Assembly (NCBI GenBank): GCA_031292355.1
Contig: JARLHI010000003.1
Coordinates: 248,001 to 312,000, forward strand
Length of the DNA: 64,000 nt
From: Candidatus Obscuribacterales bacterium
GTDB taxonomy: Bacteria; Cyanobacteriota; Vampirovibrionia; Obscuribacterales; Obscuribacteraceae
Reading direction: 5' to 3'
Position numbers and translations under genes: made by a program. Position 1 is the stretch's first letter, and every line of letters begins with the position of its first letter. Positions 17,047-26,043 of the stretch are shown one piece after another. The notes under the pieces are model-generated. The model was not told the origin of the DNA and searched no databases. It saw only the letters and a program-made list of their open reading frames with translations.

Positions 17047-18384
17047 CTAAGCCTGCTGCTTAAGCTTTGCGTATTGATCAAGCCAACCCTTGGCTACATC
17101 TTGTTGTTCGTAGCCAAATCTCTCTCCGCCAATGTTGGCTGTTTGGTTTGGAGAAACCCAATTACGGTTAGCATCGTAATGGCCACCTTTTACACCGAAT
17201 CCTACGTGCTTCGAAGAGTTGCCGGTTGCACCGTGTATAGTATCAGTCCCATTATGCCAGGCATCATCAATTACTTTAAGACACCGAGGGTCAGCCTCGG
17301 GCAATTTTTCGGGGTTATGATGTTTATAGTATTTGCCGGAAAGGGCCTGCATGAGTTTCTGCCCCCTAGCTGCGGCTCTATTCATCACCTCTTCGGCAAA
17401 CGCAGTTTGGGCCGCTGGTCCTTGTGAGCCTACTTCCGCGGTCATGCGTCTAGCAAATGCATCCCGAACTGTTGGATTCTTCAATTCGTCATCAAATTGC
17501 GACCGATCTATTGAACCCGGTGATCTTTCAGGCTTCTGACCGTCACCGGCGTCGGCGGCCTTTTCAGGCTTCGGAGTGTCACCGGCTTCCGCGGGTTTTT
17601 TAGGCGCCTTGTCGGCATCTGGGGAACGTGTCAAATCACTGTCAGAGCGTGCCGGAGCCTTACCAGAATCTATGGGAGCGGTATTCTGAACATCCGACAT
17701 CAGTCCAACGTTGCTCTTTCCGCCCTGGGAATCGGCCCAGCGGCTTCCTTGAAAATCAACATTGCGACCGTTCCTGTCTTTTTCCTGACTAAAGGTGCCG
17801 TTGCCGTTATCTACTCCGCGCAAGGCAATCTGATTTTTACCGTTATCGTCTCTACCGTAGAGATGCACAGTCTCATGGTCGCCGCTCTTTTGGGTTTCTA
17901 TTGAATAATCGCGCATCTTGCCGTCTTTGTCGGCAACCTGAATATTTTTGATGCCATTTTTGGAAAGATTTTCTACCGTGCTCAACTTGTCTGCGGCGGT
18001 GGCCTTTGGATCAGCCAAAGTCCGTTGCGAATTTTCGACAATAGACTGTCTGTCATTGCCACCGCGTCCTGGCAGACCGTGGGGCTCTATTCGGTCGTTG
18101 CTGTTTATTGACGCAACTCGCTCGGGGCTGGCTTCAGACTTGGCACGATCCATTTTTTTCAAACCGAAGTCACGATCGGGGCCACTATCGACAATTTGCA
18201 AGCCAGGCAAGAGCCCCTGCTTATGCAGGTCATCATTCATCTTAGCCAGGTCTTGATGAAAAGCCTTTGGGGTTTCGCAATGCTGCATACTATGCAGCTC
18301 GTTATTGAAAGCTTTGGTGCTGTCGGGCGCTTGCCGGAGAGACTGCGCTACGTGGTTTTCAGTTTTCTCAAAAGTTGTTGCCAT
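17047..18384 (-). CDS. Modular protein: shared N-terminal module, second shared module, cell-wall-hydrolase-like C-terminus
   Basis: 445 residues. Residues 1-80 are the module shared with the downstream gene. Residues 118-217 are a second module also found in the protein encoded at 32997-34529 (both contain ALRGV or VLRGV, then Q-x-D-x-G-N-x-x-DF-x-G-x-x-W). A Pro/Ala/Lys-rich linker (about 240-290) leads to a C-terminal domain (about 295-445) with RMTAEVGSQGPAAQTAFAEE and VMNRAAARGQ, resembling SleB-type cell-wall hydrolases in which the Glu of AEVG would be catalytic. No classical signal peptide. Together with its neighbour it looks like a set of delivered or secreted hydrolases. Confidence 0.7.
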   Translation of the reverse strand: MATTFEKTENHVAQSLRQAPDSTKAFNNELHSMQHCETPKAFHQDLAKMNDDLHKQGLLPGLQIVDSGPDRDFGLKKMDRAKSEASPERVASINSNDRIEPHGLPGRGGNDRQSIVENSQRTLADPKATAADKLSTVENLSKNGIKNIQVADKDGKMRDYSIETQKSGDHETVHLYGRDDNGKNQIALRGVDNGNGTFSQEKDRNGRNVDFQGSRWADSQGGKSNVGLMSDVQNTAPIDSGKAPARSDSDLTRSPDADKAPKKPAEAGDTPKPEKAADAGDGQKPERSPGSIDRSQFDDELKNPTVRDAFARRMTAEVGSQGPAAQTAFAEEVMNRAAARGQKLMQALSGKYYKHHNPEKLPEADPRCLKVIDDAWHNGTDTIHGATGNSSKHVGFGVKGGHYDANRNWVSPNQTANIGGERFGYEQQDVAKGWLDQYAKLKQQA

Positions 18385-18619
18385 GCTAAAACCCGTGAAC
18401 GCACCGGAGGAAGTTCAACAATTTGTAGTGTTAATTAGTAAGAAGACTGCTGGAAGCGGTAAGCCCTGTGAAACCGCTAGGGGATGTCAACAAATGTAAT
18501 GTAAGCGTTGAACACAACATTAATGTGACATACGTGTTTTCCCCATGTAATTTATGAAATTGCCAGCCTGTGGGCGTAAGCGCTGTCCAAAATGAGGCGA
18601 ACCAACTCAACCGCAGGCT

Positions 18620-19630
18620 TTAGGGAGCGCTTTCAGCCTTGTGATTGCCCTCGAGATTGCTCAATTTGGCCTCAACTGTGCCTTCTTTTTGCATCGATTT
18701 CATCAAGTCTGTAAAAGGTGTGGCAGGAGTTTCAAAATTATGAGCGTCAAGAGTGTCTCTCAAATATAGATAGAGCACGCGTTGAAACCTTGCGCGATGA
18801 ACAGGATCGCTTTTACCGCAGACACACAGACAACCGATTGTCGTAGGAGCCTCAGCGTCACAGTGATGAGCGCCAACAATTTTGACGTCATCAAAAGAAT
18901 AAGGAATTGGAGCAAGACACTTGAGCATTCTAGCCTTTTCATTACACAGGGTGTCTTCGGCTCTTAGCGTTAAAGCGTTGACTGGTTTCAGTTCTTTTAC
19001 AGCTGCCCACGAGCGATCCCATGGCACGCCATCAAGAAAGCAAGCTGTGCGGCAGGGCATGCCACGTTTTTGCATTTGAATTAAAAGTTCGAGAGCTACA
19101 GCGCCCCCAGAGCTATTTCCACCGACAGCGAAACGATTGACGTCAATTACTTCTTTGTATGGTGATTCTAGAGTCAACCACTTTAGTAGGTCGAGAATAT
19201 CTTCTATGTTGTTCATCCGTGTTTCTTCACCAAGCAATAGCTTGGTGATGTTTGGAGCGATTACAACCATGCCTCTGCGGGCAAAATATTCACCGTTTTC
19301 TTTTTGCTGCTTGGCCGTCATCAAAAAGCCGTGGGCCATAAGCACAGTTGGATAAGGCGGTTTAGGCAAATTAGGATTGGCGTCTGGCACATAAATAGTG
19401 AATTCACGTGTGCGCCCAGAGTGCGATGTATGTTTGGCGACCGTCACCTTGTATGAATAAAGCTGGCTGCTTTCAGTTTTTGATTCGAGCACTTGTTTGA
19501 CTTTTTCTGCAGCGCCTTTGGCTGGAGTGGAAGCCGACGCAAATCCAAATGGAGCGCTACTAAAAAGGAGTGACAGGACCACCAATAAACTACTCGAAAA
19601 AAGAACTGACAACTTTCTATTAATGTACAT
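18620..19630 (-). CDS. Secreted alpha/beta hydrolase (chlorophyllase/PET-hydrolase-like fold)
   Basis: 336 residues from ATG 19630, chosen because it begins a good signal peptide (about 1-32, ending ASA); an in-frame start at 19690 would add 20 polar residues. The fold is marked by LMAHGFL (oxyanion loop), VGGNSSGGAVALEL (nucleophile elbow G-x-S-x-G) and VGAHHCDAE near the position of the catalytic His. Several Cys pairs suggest disulfides in the periplasm. Probably an esterase or lipase; substrate unknown. Divergent from the TPR protein gene. Confidence 0.82.
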   Translation of the reverse strand: MYINRKLSVLFSSSLLVVLSLLFSSAPFGFASASTPAKGAAEKVKQVLESKTESSQLYSYKVTVAKHTSHSGRTREFTIYVPDANPNLPKPPYPTVLMAHGFLMTAKQQKENGEYFARRGMVVIAPNITKLLLGEETRMNNIEDILDLLKWLTLESPYKEVIDVNRFAVGGNSSGGAVALELLIQMQKRGMPCRTACFLDGVPWDRSWAAVKELKPVNALTLRAEDTLCNEKARMLKCLAPIPYSFDDVKIVGAHHCDAEAPTTIGCLCVCGKSDPVHRARFQRVLYLYLRDTLDAHNFETPATPFTDLMKSMQKEGTVEAKLSNLEGNHKAESAP

Positions 19631-19779
19631 GCGCCACTTTGATTCCAGACTGTGTCCGGCTATACTCGCAAATGCCCGCAGGATTTGCAAATATCAATGA
19701 TTTCACATTGATTTCAAGTGCTGTTTATATGTTCAGGAGTTTGCTAAGACTGCCGGTTCAGAAGGTCCACATTCACTCA

Positions 19780-20730
19780 ATGTTTTTAAAGAGATTGCCT
19801 TTTTTTGCCACTGTTATTTGCAAAGTCGCTTGCCTGCTGACTTTGTCAACAGCTGGTCAAGTCGCGATTGCTCAAAACGTCCCTATCACCAATCCGGCCG
19901 ACGCCAAGGACCTCCAGGACGCGGTGAATTTCGAACTACAGGGGCACATAGAACAGGCGCAACCAATCGCACAACGACTAATTAAAAAATATCCCAAGTG
20001 CAGTCAAGCCTGGAGGTTGCTGGGCTCTTGCTTGTTCTTCTCATTTCAAGCAAGCCACACACCTGGTGATGCAAGAATTTGCGCCGAGCGAGCGGTCGCT
20101 CTAAATCCAGCCGATTCAACTGCATATCAACTGCTAGCCGATATCGAAAACGAAAGTGGTCGCTTCGGCCAGGCAGTCGTGTGCGCAAATAGAGGTTTGC
20201 AATGCAAACCAGTCGATCTTAGAAACTATCGCTCCCGGTCATCGGCCCTGACAAATTTACATAAACCGGAAGAGGCCCTCGCTGATTACAGTAAATACCT
20301 GGAGTTATCGCCACATCTGGCTGTCAGTCGCAAAAATCGACTCTCTAAAGCGACCCTGTGCGAATCGGCTGGTCATCTGCAAGAAGCTTTGGACATCTAT
20401 GCACAACTGCAAAAAGAGCAGTACGGCGATACCATTCCGCCTTTGCAGGCAACCATTCTCGTCAAAATGCATAAAAATGCTGAGGCTCTCAATATCTTGA
20501 ACGAACTGGTGCGGAAAATTCCAGGCGATGAGATGGCATTTGTGGCTCGGGCACGGGTGTTGGAATCAATGGGACGTTTGCCAGAGGCTGTTCGGGACTA
20601 TTCATCAGCTATCGCCGTTGACCGTCAGGCCAATTTTTATAACTCGCGCGCTAGCTTGTATGACAAATTAGGGCAAAAAGACAAAGCCGCCAATGATCGA
20701 AAATCCGCGAGCACAGTCGACTCATATTAA
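19780..20730 (+). CDS. Secreted tetratricopeptide-repeat protein
   Basis: About 316 residues when started at ATG 19780, which gives a signal peptide (about 1-32, cleavage near AIAQ). Upstream in-frame starts exist (TTG/ATG from 19639) and the ribosome site is weak, so the start is uncertain. At least six TPR units run through the mature protein, for example AWRLLGSCLFFSF, AYQLLADIENESGRFGQA, ALADYSKYLELSPH and AVRDYSSAIAVDRQANFYNSRASLYDKLG. TPRs mediate protein contacts; a periplasmic scaffold is likely. No catalytic domain. Confidence 0.8.
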   Translation: MFLKRLPFFATVICKVACLLTLSTAGQVAIAQNVPITNPADAKDLQDAVNFELQGHIEQAQPIAQRLIKKYPKCSQAWRLLGSCLFFSFQASHTPGDARICAERAVALNPADSTAYQLLADIENESGRFGQAVVCANRGLQCKPVDLRNYRSRSSALTNLHKPEEALADYSKYLELSPHLAVSRKNRLSKATLCESAGHLQEALDIYAQLQKEQYGDTIPPLQATILVKMHKNAEALNILNELVRKIPGDEMAFVARARVLESMGRLPEAVRDYSSAIAVDRQANFYNSRASLYDKLGQKDKAANDRKSASTVDSY

Positions 20731-20749
20731 AAAGAGATGGTCAAGACTC

Positions 20750-22345
20750 TCAATCTGCAAAAGCGTTTTCCGCGGTTTTAGTGTCATGAGCTTCGGTCGC
20801 CAGAATACTCAAAAGCGTTTTACCAACGAGCCAGTTTTTGTGCAAAGTAAGGAGTGAACGAAGTCCTCTTCTGGTTCTATCCCAGGACAAACTGGTGACA
20901 TTTAAAGTGTCGTCTGTGGCAAGCGTCTCAAGATACATAACGGTTTGAGCATACAAAATGTCGCTTTGAGGAGCAGGTAATTTTCGACATTCGTCTGCGA
21001 CGTATTTTTCAATATCGCCGTCCTCACCATAGGCATCCGGCAGTAATGTTGCCGCTTTCGAAAAAACTGTCTCTTTATAATTCGGAAATTTACGCTGACA
21101 TTCATCAACTATTTTGTTGTACTTTTGCTGATCAAAAGAACAGTTTAAAACTACTGTTTGAGAGCAATTGTACCAACTGGGAGTTTTCATCTTTTCTTCG
21201 CTCAAAACGCGTTGAGCCCTTGCAAAAATTGCCTCCACACTAGGCGGACTACTCTTTTGCTCTTCACTTTCTGACTGGGATTTTAGACTCAGGGCATAGC
21301 TTGCAAGTACATCTGCGAGAACTAGTTTGGCTGCTTGAGAGCGTGGACACTTTTGGTTCCAGGTTGTAAGCGCCGCAATTTTATTTTTCCAATCCGTCGA
21401 TGGAGCACTAGCAGCTAAATCATTTAAATAAGACAAATATATATCCACAGGTAACTGTCCCGAAGGCAATTCTTTTTCCTTATTTAATTCAGCAGCAAAA
21501 AATTCATCAAGTTTGGCAAAATTCTGCTCTTGCAAAAGCTTTAGCAAGTTAGCTTTAATTGCATCATAATCAGTGTCGATGCTTGCATCCGCTTCTATCA
21601 TCAAGGCAAAATAGTTTGAGCGAAGAGTGTTAGCATCACCATCTTTATCCTCTACACCCTCGAGGAAAATATCATTGCCTAACCGATAATTTTTTTGAAT
21701 AACAGCGACCGTAATCATTCCCAGCCGAGCGTCTCGTTTGCCATCACCATCTTTGAGTGTAGACGCATCAGCCAGAGCCTTTTTGTAAAAGGAAACCGCC
21801 TTACCATACTGCTCGTGATCAATTGCGATATCAGCAAGCGCAAGATGAGCAGCCTGAACCGCTTTGTTCGGCAATTCTTCTTTGTCGGATCTCAATGCGA
21901 GAGCGGTTTTGACTATGGCTGCGTCCGGCATATCGGCCAAGCCAAGCTTATAAGCGTCATGCCAGGCGCGCGATTCATAAATTAGAAAGTCAGACTGTCG
22001 CTCTAACAATCGACTACGACGAGCCAGAGCACCAGCATCATGATAGCCCGCTTTGGCCTCCAAATATTGGCCATCAGAATAGAGTGAGTCCGCATGCTTT
22101 TCCATCAAATCCAGGCGAGGACCAGGTGGTACATTATCGTTCTGGGCTTCGGTGATCGCTTTTTCGTACAGCGCTATCGCCCGTTTAGGATTCGATTCAG
22201 CTTGATCAGCAGCCTGGTCAGCGTCCTTTTGCCACTGCGGCTTGTGCATTTCTGCAAAAATGAGAGTGCCGATGATTGCCGTGCATAGAAGAAGCCAACC
22301 AGCTGATATGGCGATGAGTAATTTGACTATATTTCTGCTGCCCAT
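20750..22345 (-). CDS. Membrane-anchored TPR-like protein, possible DUF4034-type region
   Basis: 531 residues with one N-terminal membrane helix (about 8-31, long enough to be an uncleaved anchor), then helical repeats (RAIALYEKAITEAQ, YLEAKAGYHDAGALA, YGKAVSFYKKALADA). The middle (about 255-350: LLKLLQEQNFAKLDEFFAAEL ... LTTWNQKCPRSQAAKLVLADV) has the look of DUF4034 proteins, by remembered pattern only. It faces the periplasm or cell surface. Function unknown. Convergent with one TPR gene and divergent from another, so this is a cluster of three TPR proteins. Confidence 0.75.
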   Translation of the reverse strand: MGSRNIVKLLIAISAGWLLLCTAIIGTLIFAEMHKPQWQKDADQAADQAESNPKRAIALYEKAITEAQNDNVPPGPRLDLMEKHADSLYSDGQYLEAKAGYHDAGALARRSRLLERQSDFLIYESRAWHDAYKLGLADMPDAAIVKTALALRSDKEELPNKAVQAAHLALADIAIDHEQYGKAVSFYKKALADASTLKDGDGKRDARLGMITVAVIQKNYRLGNDIFLEGVEDKDGDANTLRSNYFALMIEADASIDTDYDAIKANLLKLLQEQNFAKLDEFFAAELNKEKELPSGQLPVDIYLSYLNDLAASAPSTDWKNKIAALTTWNQKCPRSQAAKLVLADVLASYALSLKSQSESEEQKSSPPSVEAIFARAQRVLSEEKMKTPSWYNCSQTVVLNCSFDQQKYNKIVDECQRKFPNYKETVFSKAATLLPDAYGEDGDIEKYVADECRKLPAPQSDILYAQTVMYLETLATDDTLNVTSLSWDRTRRGLRSLLTLHKNWLVGKTLLSILATEAHDTKTAENAFAD

Positions 22346-22454
22346 CTAATTGTTTCAGACTTTTATGATGCAAGGACTGAGTCTGACAAATATAGCAGGG
22401 AAAGGCAGTTACACTATTGTCACCAGGCTATCGATTGTTCCAGGAAAAATGACA

Positions 22455-23150
22455 ATGCACTTACAACGATTTATCTCAGTGTCAGTTTTGCTCCTCTATA
22501 TCGCATGCACCTGCCGAAACGGCGTTCACGCCGAGTCGCCCGGAATGACCGGCGGGCAGGGTTGGAGCGAAGCGCTACCTTATTACAACCGGGGAAACCG
22601 ATACATGAATCAGGGACGCTACGAAGACGCACTACACGACTACCAGGAAGCAGTCACAAGGTGTTCAACCGATTCGGACTTCTTTGTCAATTTAGGCACT
22701 GCTTACGAAAAATGTGCCGATTTTAGCAATGCACAAAAATCGTTTGAAAAAGCTATCGCCTTGAATAAAGAAGATTGGTCTGCTTATAACAATCTAGCCA
22801 ACTCTTTGACTAAACAGGACAAATTAGCCGAAGCAATCAAAGCATTTGAAGAAGCGCTCAAAAGGAAGCCACCCTCAACAGATGCTGAAGCCATCAACAA
22901 GGATATAGGCGATATCAAAAAAATTATGGAAGCCAAAGGAATAAGCACCACCAGTGGTTCTCAGGCGCCAGTTATGAGCAAAGGGGCACAATCAAAACAA
23001 AAACCTCGACCAGTCGTCGAAACAAAACGTCAGCCAGAACACCATAGTTCTGCAAAAATTCCCACTGAGACTCCTGCAGCAATTCAGGCACCTGCTTCAG
23101 CTCCTGCTCCTGCTCCTGCTGCGAAAAAAACTTCAGACTGGGGCTATTAA
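22455..23150 (+). CDS. Secreted TPR protein with Pro/Ala-rich tail
   Basis: About 231 residues from ATG 22455 (AGGA about 9 bases upstream); in-frame starts at 22449 and 22350 are alternatives. N-terminal hydrophobic signal ending near IACTC, which could be a weak lipoprotein signal. Three TPRs follow (ALPYYNRGNRYMNQGRYEDALHDYQEA; FFVNLGTAYEKCADFSNAQKSFEKAIALN; AYNNLANSLTKQDKLAEAIKAFEEALKRKP). The last 80 residues are Lys/Pro/Ala-rich with repeated PAPA, probably disordered and wall- or envelope-spanning. A strong hairpin follows the stop. Confidence 0.8.
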   Translation: MHLQRFISVSVLLLYIACTCRNGVHAESPGMTGGQGWSEALPYYNRGNRYMNQGRYEDALHDYQEAVTRCSTDSDFFVNLGTAYEKCADFSNAQKSFEKAIALNKEDWSAYNNLANSLTKQDKLAEAIKAFEEALKRKPPSTDAEAINKDIGDIKKIMEAKGISTTSGSQAPVMSKGAQSKQKPRPVVETKRQPEHHSSAKIPTETPAAIQAPASAPAPAPAAKKTSDWGY

Positions 23151-23181
23151 AAAGCTGACCGCACAGATAATGCGGTCAGCT
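23149..23181 (-). terminator. Intrinsic terminator, strongest for the minus strand
   Basis: A perfect 11-bp stem, AGCTGACCGCA (23153-23163) with TGCGGTCAGCT (23171-23181), loop of 7. On the minus strand it is followed by five T (23153-23149), ending the lipoprotein gene at 23222-23626. It lies right after the convergent TPR gene and may help end that message too. Confidence 0.85.
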
Positions 23182-23221
23182 TGAAGTTTCAGTAATAAGA
23201 TAGACAGCGAAGTACCTGGTC

Positions 23222-23626
23222 TTACTTAGCTGCTTTTTCTTTAGTCTTTGCAGCTTCGTCTATTTCTTTCTTCACTTCCTTAGCATTGTTTTCGACAACA
23301 TTTTTGTCCGCGGCAACCTGACGATCAACGTCTTTTTTGACCAGGTCGGCAGTCTTTTCAGTTTCTTTCTTCGTCTCGTTCAAAGCATCTTTCTGCAAAT
23401 CTGCCGATTTCTTTTCAGCGTCAATTTCGGTTGAAGTAGCTTTGGTCTGTTGATCGACTTCTTTTTTCAGTTCTTCGCCCTTTTGATCGATAACAGCCTT
23501 CTGTTCATCTTTTTGCTTATCTATGTCATGTTTTTGTTCCGCAGCTTGCTGTGCTTCTTGACTGCAAGCGCCGAGTGTCATGGCGATTCCGGCGATAGCC
23601 AAAAGATTTCTGATCTGGTCTTTCAT
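23222..23626 (-). CDS. Small coiled-coil lipoprotein
   Basis: 134 residues: signal peptide with lipobox LGAC (Cys at about residue 21), then an almost continuous Lys/Glu/Asp/Gln-rich helix with heptad spacing and no Pro or aromatic residues. It resembles other bacterial apolipoprotein-like or Lpp-like coiled-coil lipoproteins in character, without specific family motifs. It likely forms a helical bundle tethered to a membrane. GGAG lies about 12 bases upstream of the ATG. Single-gene unit with a terminator 40 bp downstream. Confidence 0.85.
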   Translation of the reverse strand: MKDQIRNLLAIAGIAMTLGACSQEAQQAAEQKHDIDKQKDEQKAVIDQKGEELKKEVDQQTKATSTEIDAEKKSADLQKDALNETKKETEKTADLVKKDVDRQVAADKNVVENNAKEVKKEIDEAAKTKEKAAK

Positions 23627-23806
23627 TTTTAAGACAACTCCAATAGATATGTTTCACTGCACAATTTAGCTTGACCGGATGACTTTAATAAAAGTTCCTG
23701 CCACTCATTGCTCAACATTGGACATTTTTGCAGAGATTAAGACGAAGCGCCCGCTCGATCAAAAAATTTTTACGCAAGCAGCAGATAATAAATGCGCAAT
23801 GTTTTA

Positions 23807-23835
23807 TTGACATGTTCTCGTTGCTCGCTTAGGAT
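23807..23835 (+). promoter_or_regulatory. Predicted aspS leader promoter
   Basis: -35 TTGACA (23807-23812), 17-bp spacer, -10 TAGGAT (23830-23835; 4 of 6 to consensus). The RNA would start near 23842, giving a 5' leader of about 228 nt before the aspS GTG, enough to hold the leader peptide frame and attenuator. Confidence 0.65.
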
Positions 23836-23862
23836 GACACTCTGGTCCTGCAAAAAGCGATA

Positions 23863-24000
23863 TTGATTTTGTTTTCTCTGGCAAATAGCACTAAGCATTG
23901 GAAATTTGCGTTTGTAAACGCAGGTCTTCACGCTGCTGCCAGAAACAATAATAACGACGATGACGCAAACCCCTTGCGGTTAGACAGTAACGCCTTTTAG
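23863..24000 (+). CDS. Putative aspS leader peptide with four Asn then three Asp codons
   Basis: An open frame ends at TAG 23998-24000 and contains, without interruption, AAC AAT AAT AAC GAC GAT GAC (23944-23964), that is Asn4-Asp3, then Ala-Asn. The frame is open back to a TAG at 23830. There is no ATG or GTG; TTG at 23863 or 23869 would start it, with only a weak A-rich/AAG ribosome site, so the 5' end is uncertain. The segment after the Asp codons contains the antiterminator arm. Placed before a gene for an aspartyl-tRNA synthetase, this is the expected shape of a leader peptide that senses charged tRNA-Asp and tRNA-Asn. Confidence 0.6.
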   Translation: MILFSLANSTKHWKFAFVNAGLHAAARNNNNDDDANPLRLDSNAF

Positions 24001-24055
24001 CACCAAGCCTGAAAGTACTGCCGAGCCGCAAGATTTGAATCTTGCGGCTCTTTTT
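23964..24055 (+). promoter_or_regulatory. Putative Asn/Asp-responsive transcription attenuator of aspS
   Basis: Three alternative pairings. Arms 1:2, CGCAA (23964-23968) with TTGCG (23974-23978), a hairpin starting at the last base of the last Asp codon. Arms 2:3, CTTGCGGTT (23973-23981) with AGCCGCAAG (24024-24032), 9 pairs with one G-T. Arms 3:4, the terminator, GAGCCGCAAGATT (24023-24035) with AATCTTGCGGCTC (24038-24050), followed by TTTTTATTT. Stalling on the Asn/Asp run would cover arm 1, free arm 2 and prevent the terminator. The terminator ends only about 4 bases before the aspS GGAG site, so it cannot be serving an upstream gene on this strand. Read by eye, no folding run. Confidence 0.8.
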
Positions 24056-24069
24056 ATTTGGAGAAAATC

Positions 24070-25404
24070 GTGGAAAACGAGCAAACGCAATCACCGTCCA
24101 CCATAGTTACGATCAAATCTCTGCCCACAAAAATCGGTTCAGAACAAACTGTTCAAGGACACGTGCATGCGATTAGACGCCTGGGCAGTCTAGTCTTCAT
24201 GATCATCCGAGATCAAAGTGGGCTTTTGCAAACAGTCGTAGAAAATGAATTACTTGTGTCTTTGATTGACCAGGTCAATCCAGAGACACCAGTGGTAGTA
24301 TCGGGGGTCGTAGTTGCACACAAGGGTAGTCCCCTCGGCGTAGAGATGCAACTGACAAGTCTGCGTGTTTTAACCCGTTGCGAAGGCATCTTGCCCGTTG
24401 AAATCGCCAAAGAAAACAAACTGACGTCTGTTTCGTTACCTGTGATGCTTGATTATCGCCCTCTGACCTTAAGGGCGCCATCCATTCGCTCCATTTTTCA
24501 AGTGGAAGCGCAAATCTGCGCGGGCTTTCGAGAGTTTTTGAGTAACCAAGAAAAACCATTTATCGAAATAAACACTCCTAAACTGGTTTCTACAGGCACT
24601 GAAGGCGGTGCGCAGCTTTTCAAACTGGACTACTTCGGTAAAACTGCATATCTCGCTCAAAGTCCACAATTCTACAAACAGATGATGGTTGGAGCGCTCG
24701 AGCGTGTTTACGAAATTGGACCAGTGTACCGTGCCGAAGAGCACGATACGAGCCGCCACATCAACGAATACGTGAGCATGGACGTAGAGATGGGCTTCAT
24801 CAGCGGTCCAGAAGATGTAATGCAGATTCTCGAACAAGCCGTTAAACATATAATTGCTCGTCTAAAGAGCCAATGCGTCGAACAACTGAGCTTGCTCAAC
24901 GCAGTGCTGCCCTCGACGGAAAAATTCGCTGTTGTGACTTTGCCTGAAGCAATGACTATCCTCAAAGAGAAAATGGGTTGGGCTGGCGCCGAAGAAGGAG
25001 ATCTAGACCCGTCTGGAGAAAGACTTCTTTGTCAATATTTCGATGAAAAAGAAGGCGTAGAATTTGTTTTCGTGACTGGCTATCTGCAGTCTGTGCGCCC
25101 TTTTTACGCCATGCCGACAATTGGCAGCAATGCCACCTGTAGCTTCGACTTGCTCTTTCGCGGAGCAGAAATAAGCACTGGCGGCCAACGCATCCACGAA
25201 TACAAACAACTGGTAGAAAGGATAGAAAGTCGCAAAATGGTTGTCGAGAATTTCTCTGACTACCTGCAATGCTTCAAATACGGTATGCCACCACATGGAG
25301 GTTTTGCGATTGGTCTGGAGAGATTTACCCAGCAATTATTAAGGCTACCGAGCATAAAACTCGCAAGCCTCTTTCCGCGCGACTGTAATCGTTTGACCCC
25401 GTAA
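24070..25404 (+). CDS. aspS: Aspartyl-tRNA synthetase, archaeal/short type (probably non-discriminating)
   Basis: Class II synthetase that activates Asp and loads tRNA-Asp. About 444 residues: N-terminal OB-fold anticodon domain (to about 105), then the catalytic core with motif 2 YRAEEHDTSRHINEY and motif 3 GGFAIGLERFTQQLLRL, ending FPRDCNRLTP, the AspRS rather than AsnRS ending. It lacks the roughly 130-residue GAD insertion of the usual bacterial enzyme (about 590 residues), so it is the archaeal/eukaryotic type. Such enzymes in bacteria often also charge tRNA-Asn with Asp, to be amidated by GatCAB. GTG start with GGAG 6 bases upstream. Controlled by the preceding attenuator. Confidence 0.9.
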   Translation: MENEQTQSPSTIVTIKSLPTKIGSEQTVQGHVHAIRRLGSLVFMIIRDQSGLLQTVVENELLVSLIDQVNPETPVVVSGVVVAHKGSPLGVEMQLTSLRVLTRCEGILPVEIAKENKLTSVSLPVMLDYRPLTLRAPSIRSIFQVEAQICAGFREFLSNQEKPFIEINTPKLVSTGTEGGAQLFKLDYFGKTAYLAQSPQFYKQMMVGALERVYEIGPVYRAEEHDTSRHINEYVSMDVEMGFISGPEDVMQILEQAVKHIIARLKSQCVEQLSLLNAVLPSTEKFAVVTLPEAMTILKEKMGWAGAEEGDLDPSGERLLCQYFDEKEGVEFVFVTGYLQSVRPFYAMPTIGSNATCSFDLLFRGAEISTGGQRIHEYKQLVERIESRKMVVENFSDYLQCFKYGMPPHGGFAIGLERFTQQLLRLPSIKLASLFPRDCNRLTP

Positions 25405-25496
25405 ACTCAAAGACACTTTGCATGGCATGCTTGCAAGATTTGTATTATGATTTGCAAACCCTGATTTCTATTTGAGCGATTGGAGTCTATAGCAAA

Positions 25497-26021
25497 GTGT
25501 CTTTGAATTTGTCGAAATATCGGTTGGTGTTGCTCATAAGCCTGCTTTGGGTGACTACTGGGAGTTCCTCATGGGGAAGCGATATTGCCCCTCCCGTATC
25601 GAAGAGTTTTGCCTATTTTGATCTCAAAGTAATCAGAAATACGTTTCCGGATTCGGTGACATTCGAGCAATCGCGATATAGCGGTGAGGATGCACTACGC
25701 AATAGCGCCAACGAAGCCAATCAACAACTGAAACAGTTTGAAGCTGAAAATCATTCAGTGGAAGAAATTCAAAAAGAGAAGCAAAGATTGCAGTCAGCCG
25801 TCGACGCTAAGACGAGCACATTTGTTCGACAAATGCTTGCCTCAAATCTCAATATCACTGAGAAAATAAAACATGCTGCAAGTACTGTGGCTGAATCCCA
25901 CAACGTCGACGTGGTGCTAGATGCAAACTCGGTCTTTTTCGGAGGCGGCAAAATTCTCGAGAATGGTATTGATGTCACCGCCGAAATGATGAAGATTCTT
26001 GGCACCAATCCCTCAGAATAA
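25497..26021 (+). CDS. OmpH/Skp-family periplasmic chaperone-like protein
   Basis: 174 residues: signal peptide (about 1-28), then the OmpH pattern: a short N-terminal strand FAYFDLKVIRNTFP, a long charged helix rich in Gln/Glu (NQQLKQFEAENHSVEEIQKEK), and the C-terminal VAESHNVDVVLDANSVFFGGG ... NGIDVTAEMMKIL closing strands. Skp/OmpH trimers hold unfolded outer-membrane proteins in the periplasm. GTG start, TTGGAG about 10 bases upstream. Follows aspS by about 90 bp; co-transcription not evident. Confidence 0.82.
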   Translation: MSLNLSKYRLVLLISLLWVTTGSSSWGSDIAPPVSKSFAYFDLKVIRNTFPDSVTFEQSRYSGEDALRNSANEANQQLKQFEAENHSVEEIQKEKQRLQSAVDAKTSTFVRQMLASNLNITEKIKHAASTVAESHNVDVVLDANSVFFGGGKILENGIDVTAEMMKILGTNPSE

Positions 26022-26043
26022 ATCGTCTTAGTAGCAAAGCTTC

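Noticed and set aside
23842-24060. T-box riboswitch upstream of aspS
   Set aside because: The T-box antiterminator core (AGGGTGGNACCGCG) and specifier stem are absent; the leader-peptide model explains the region better.
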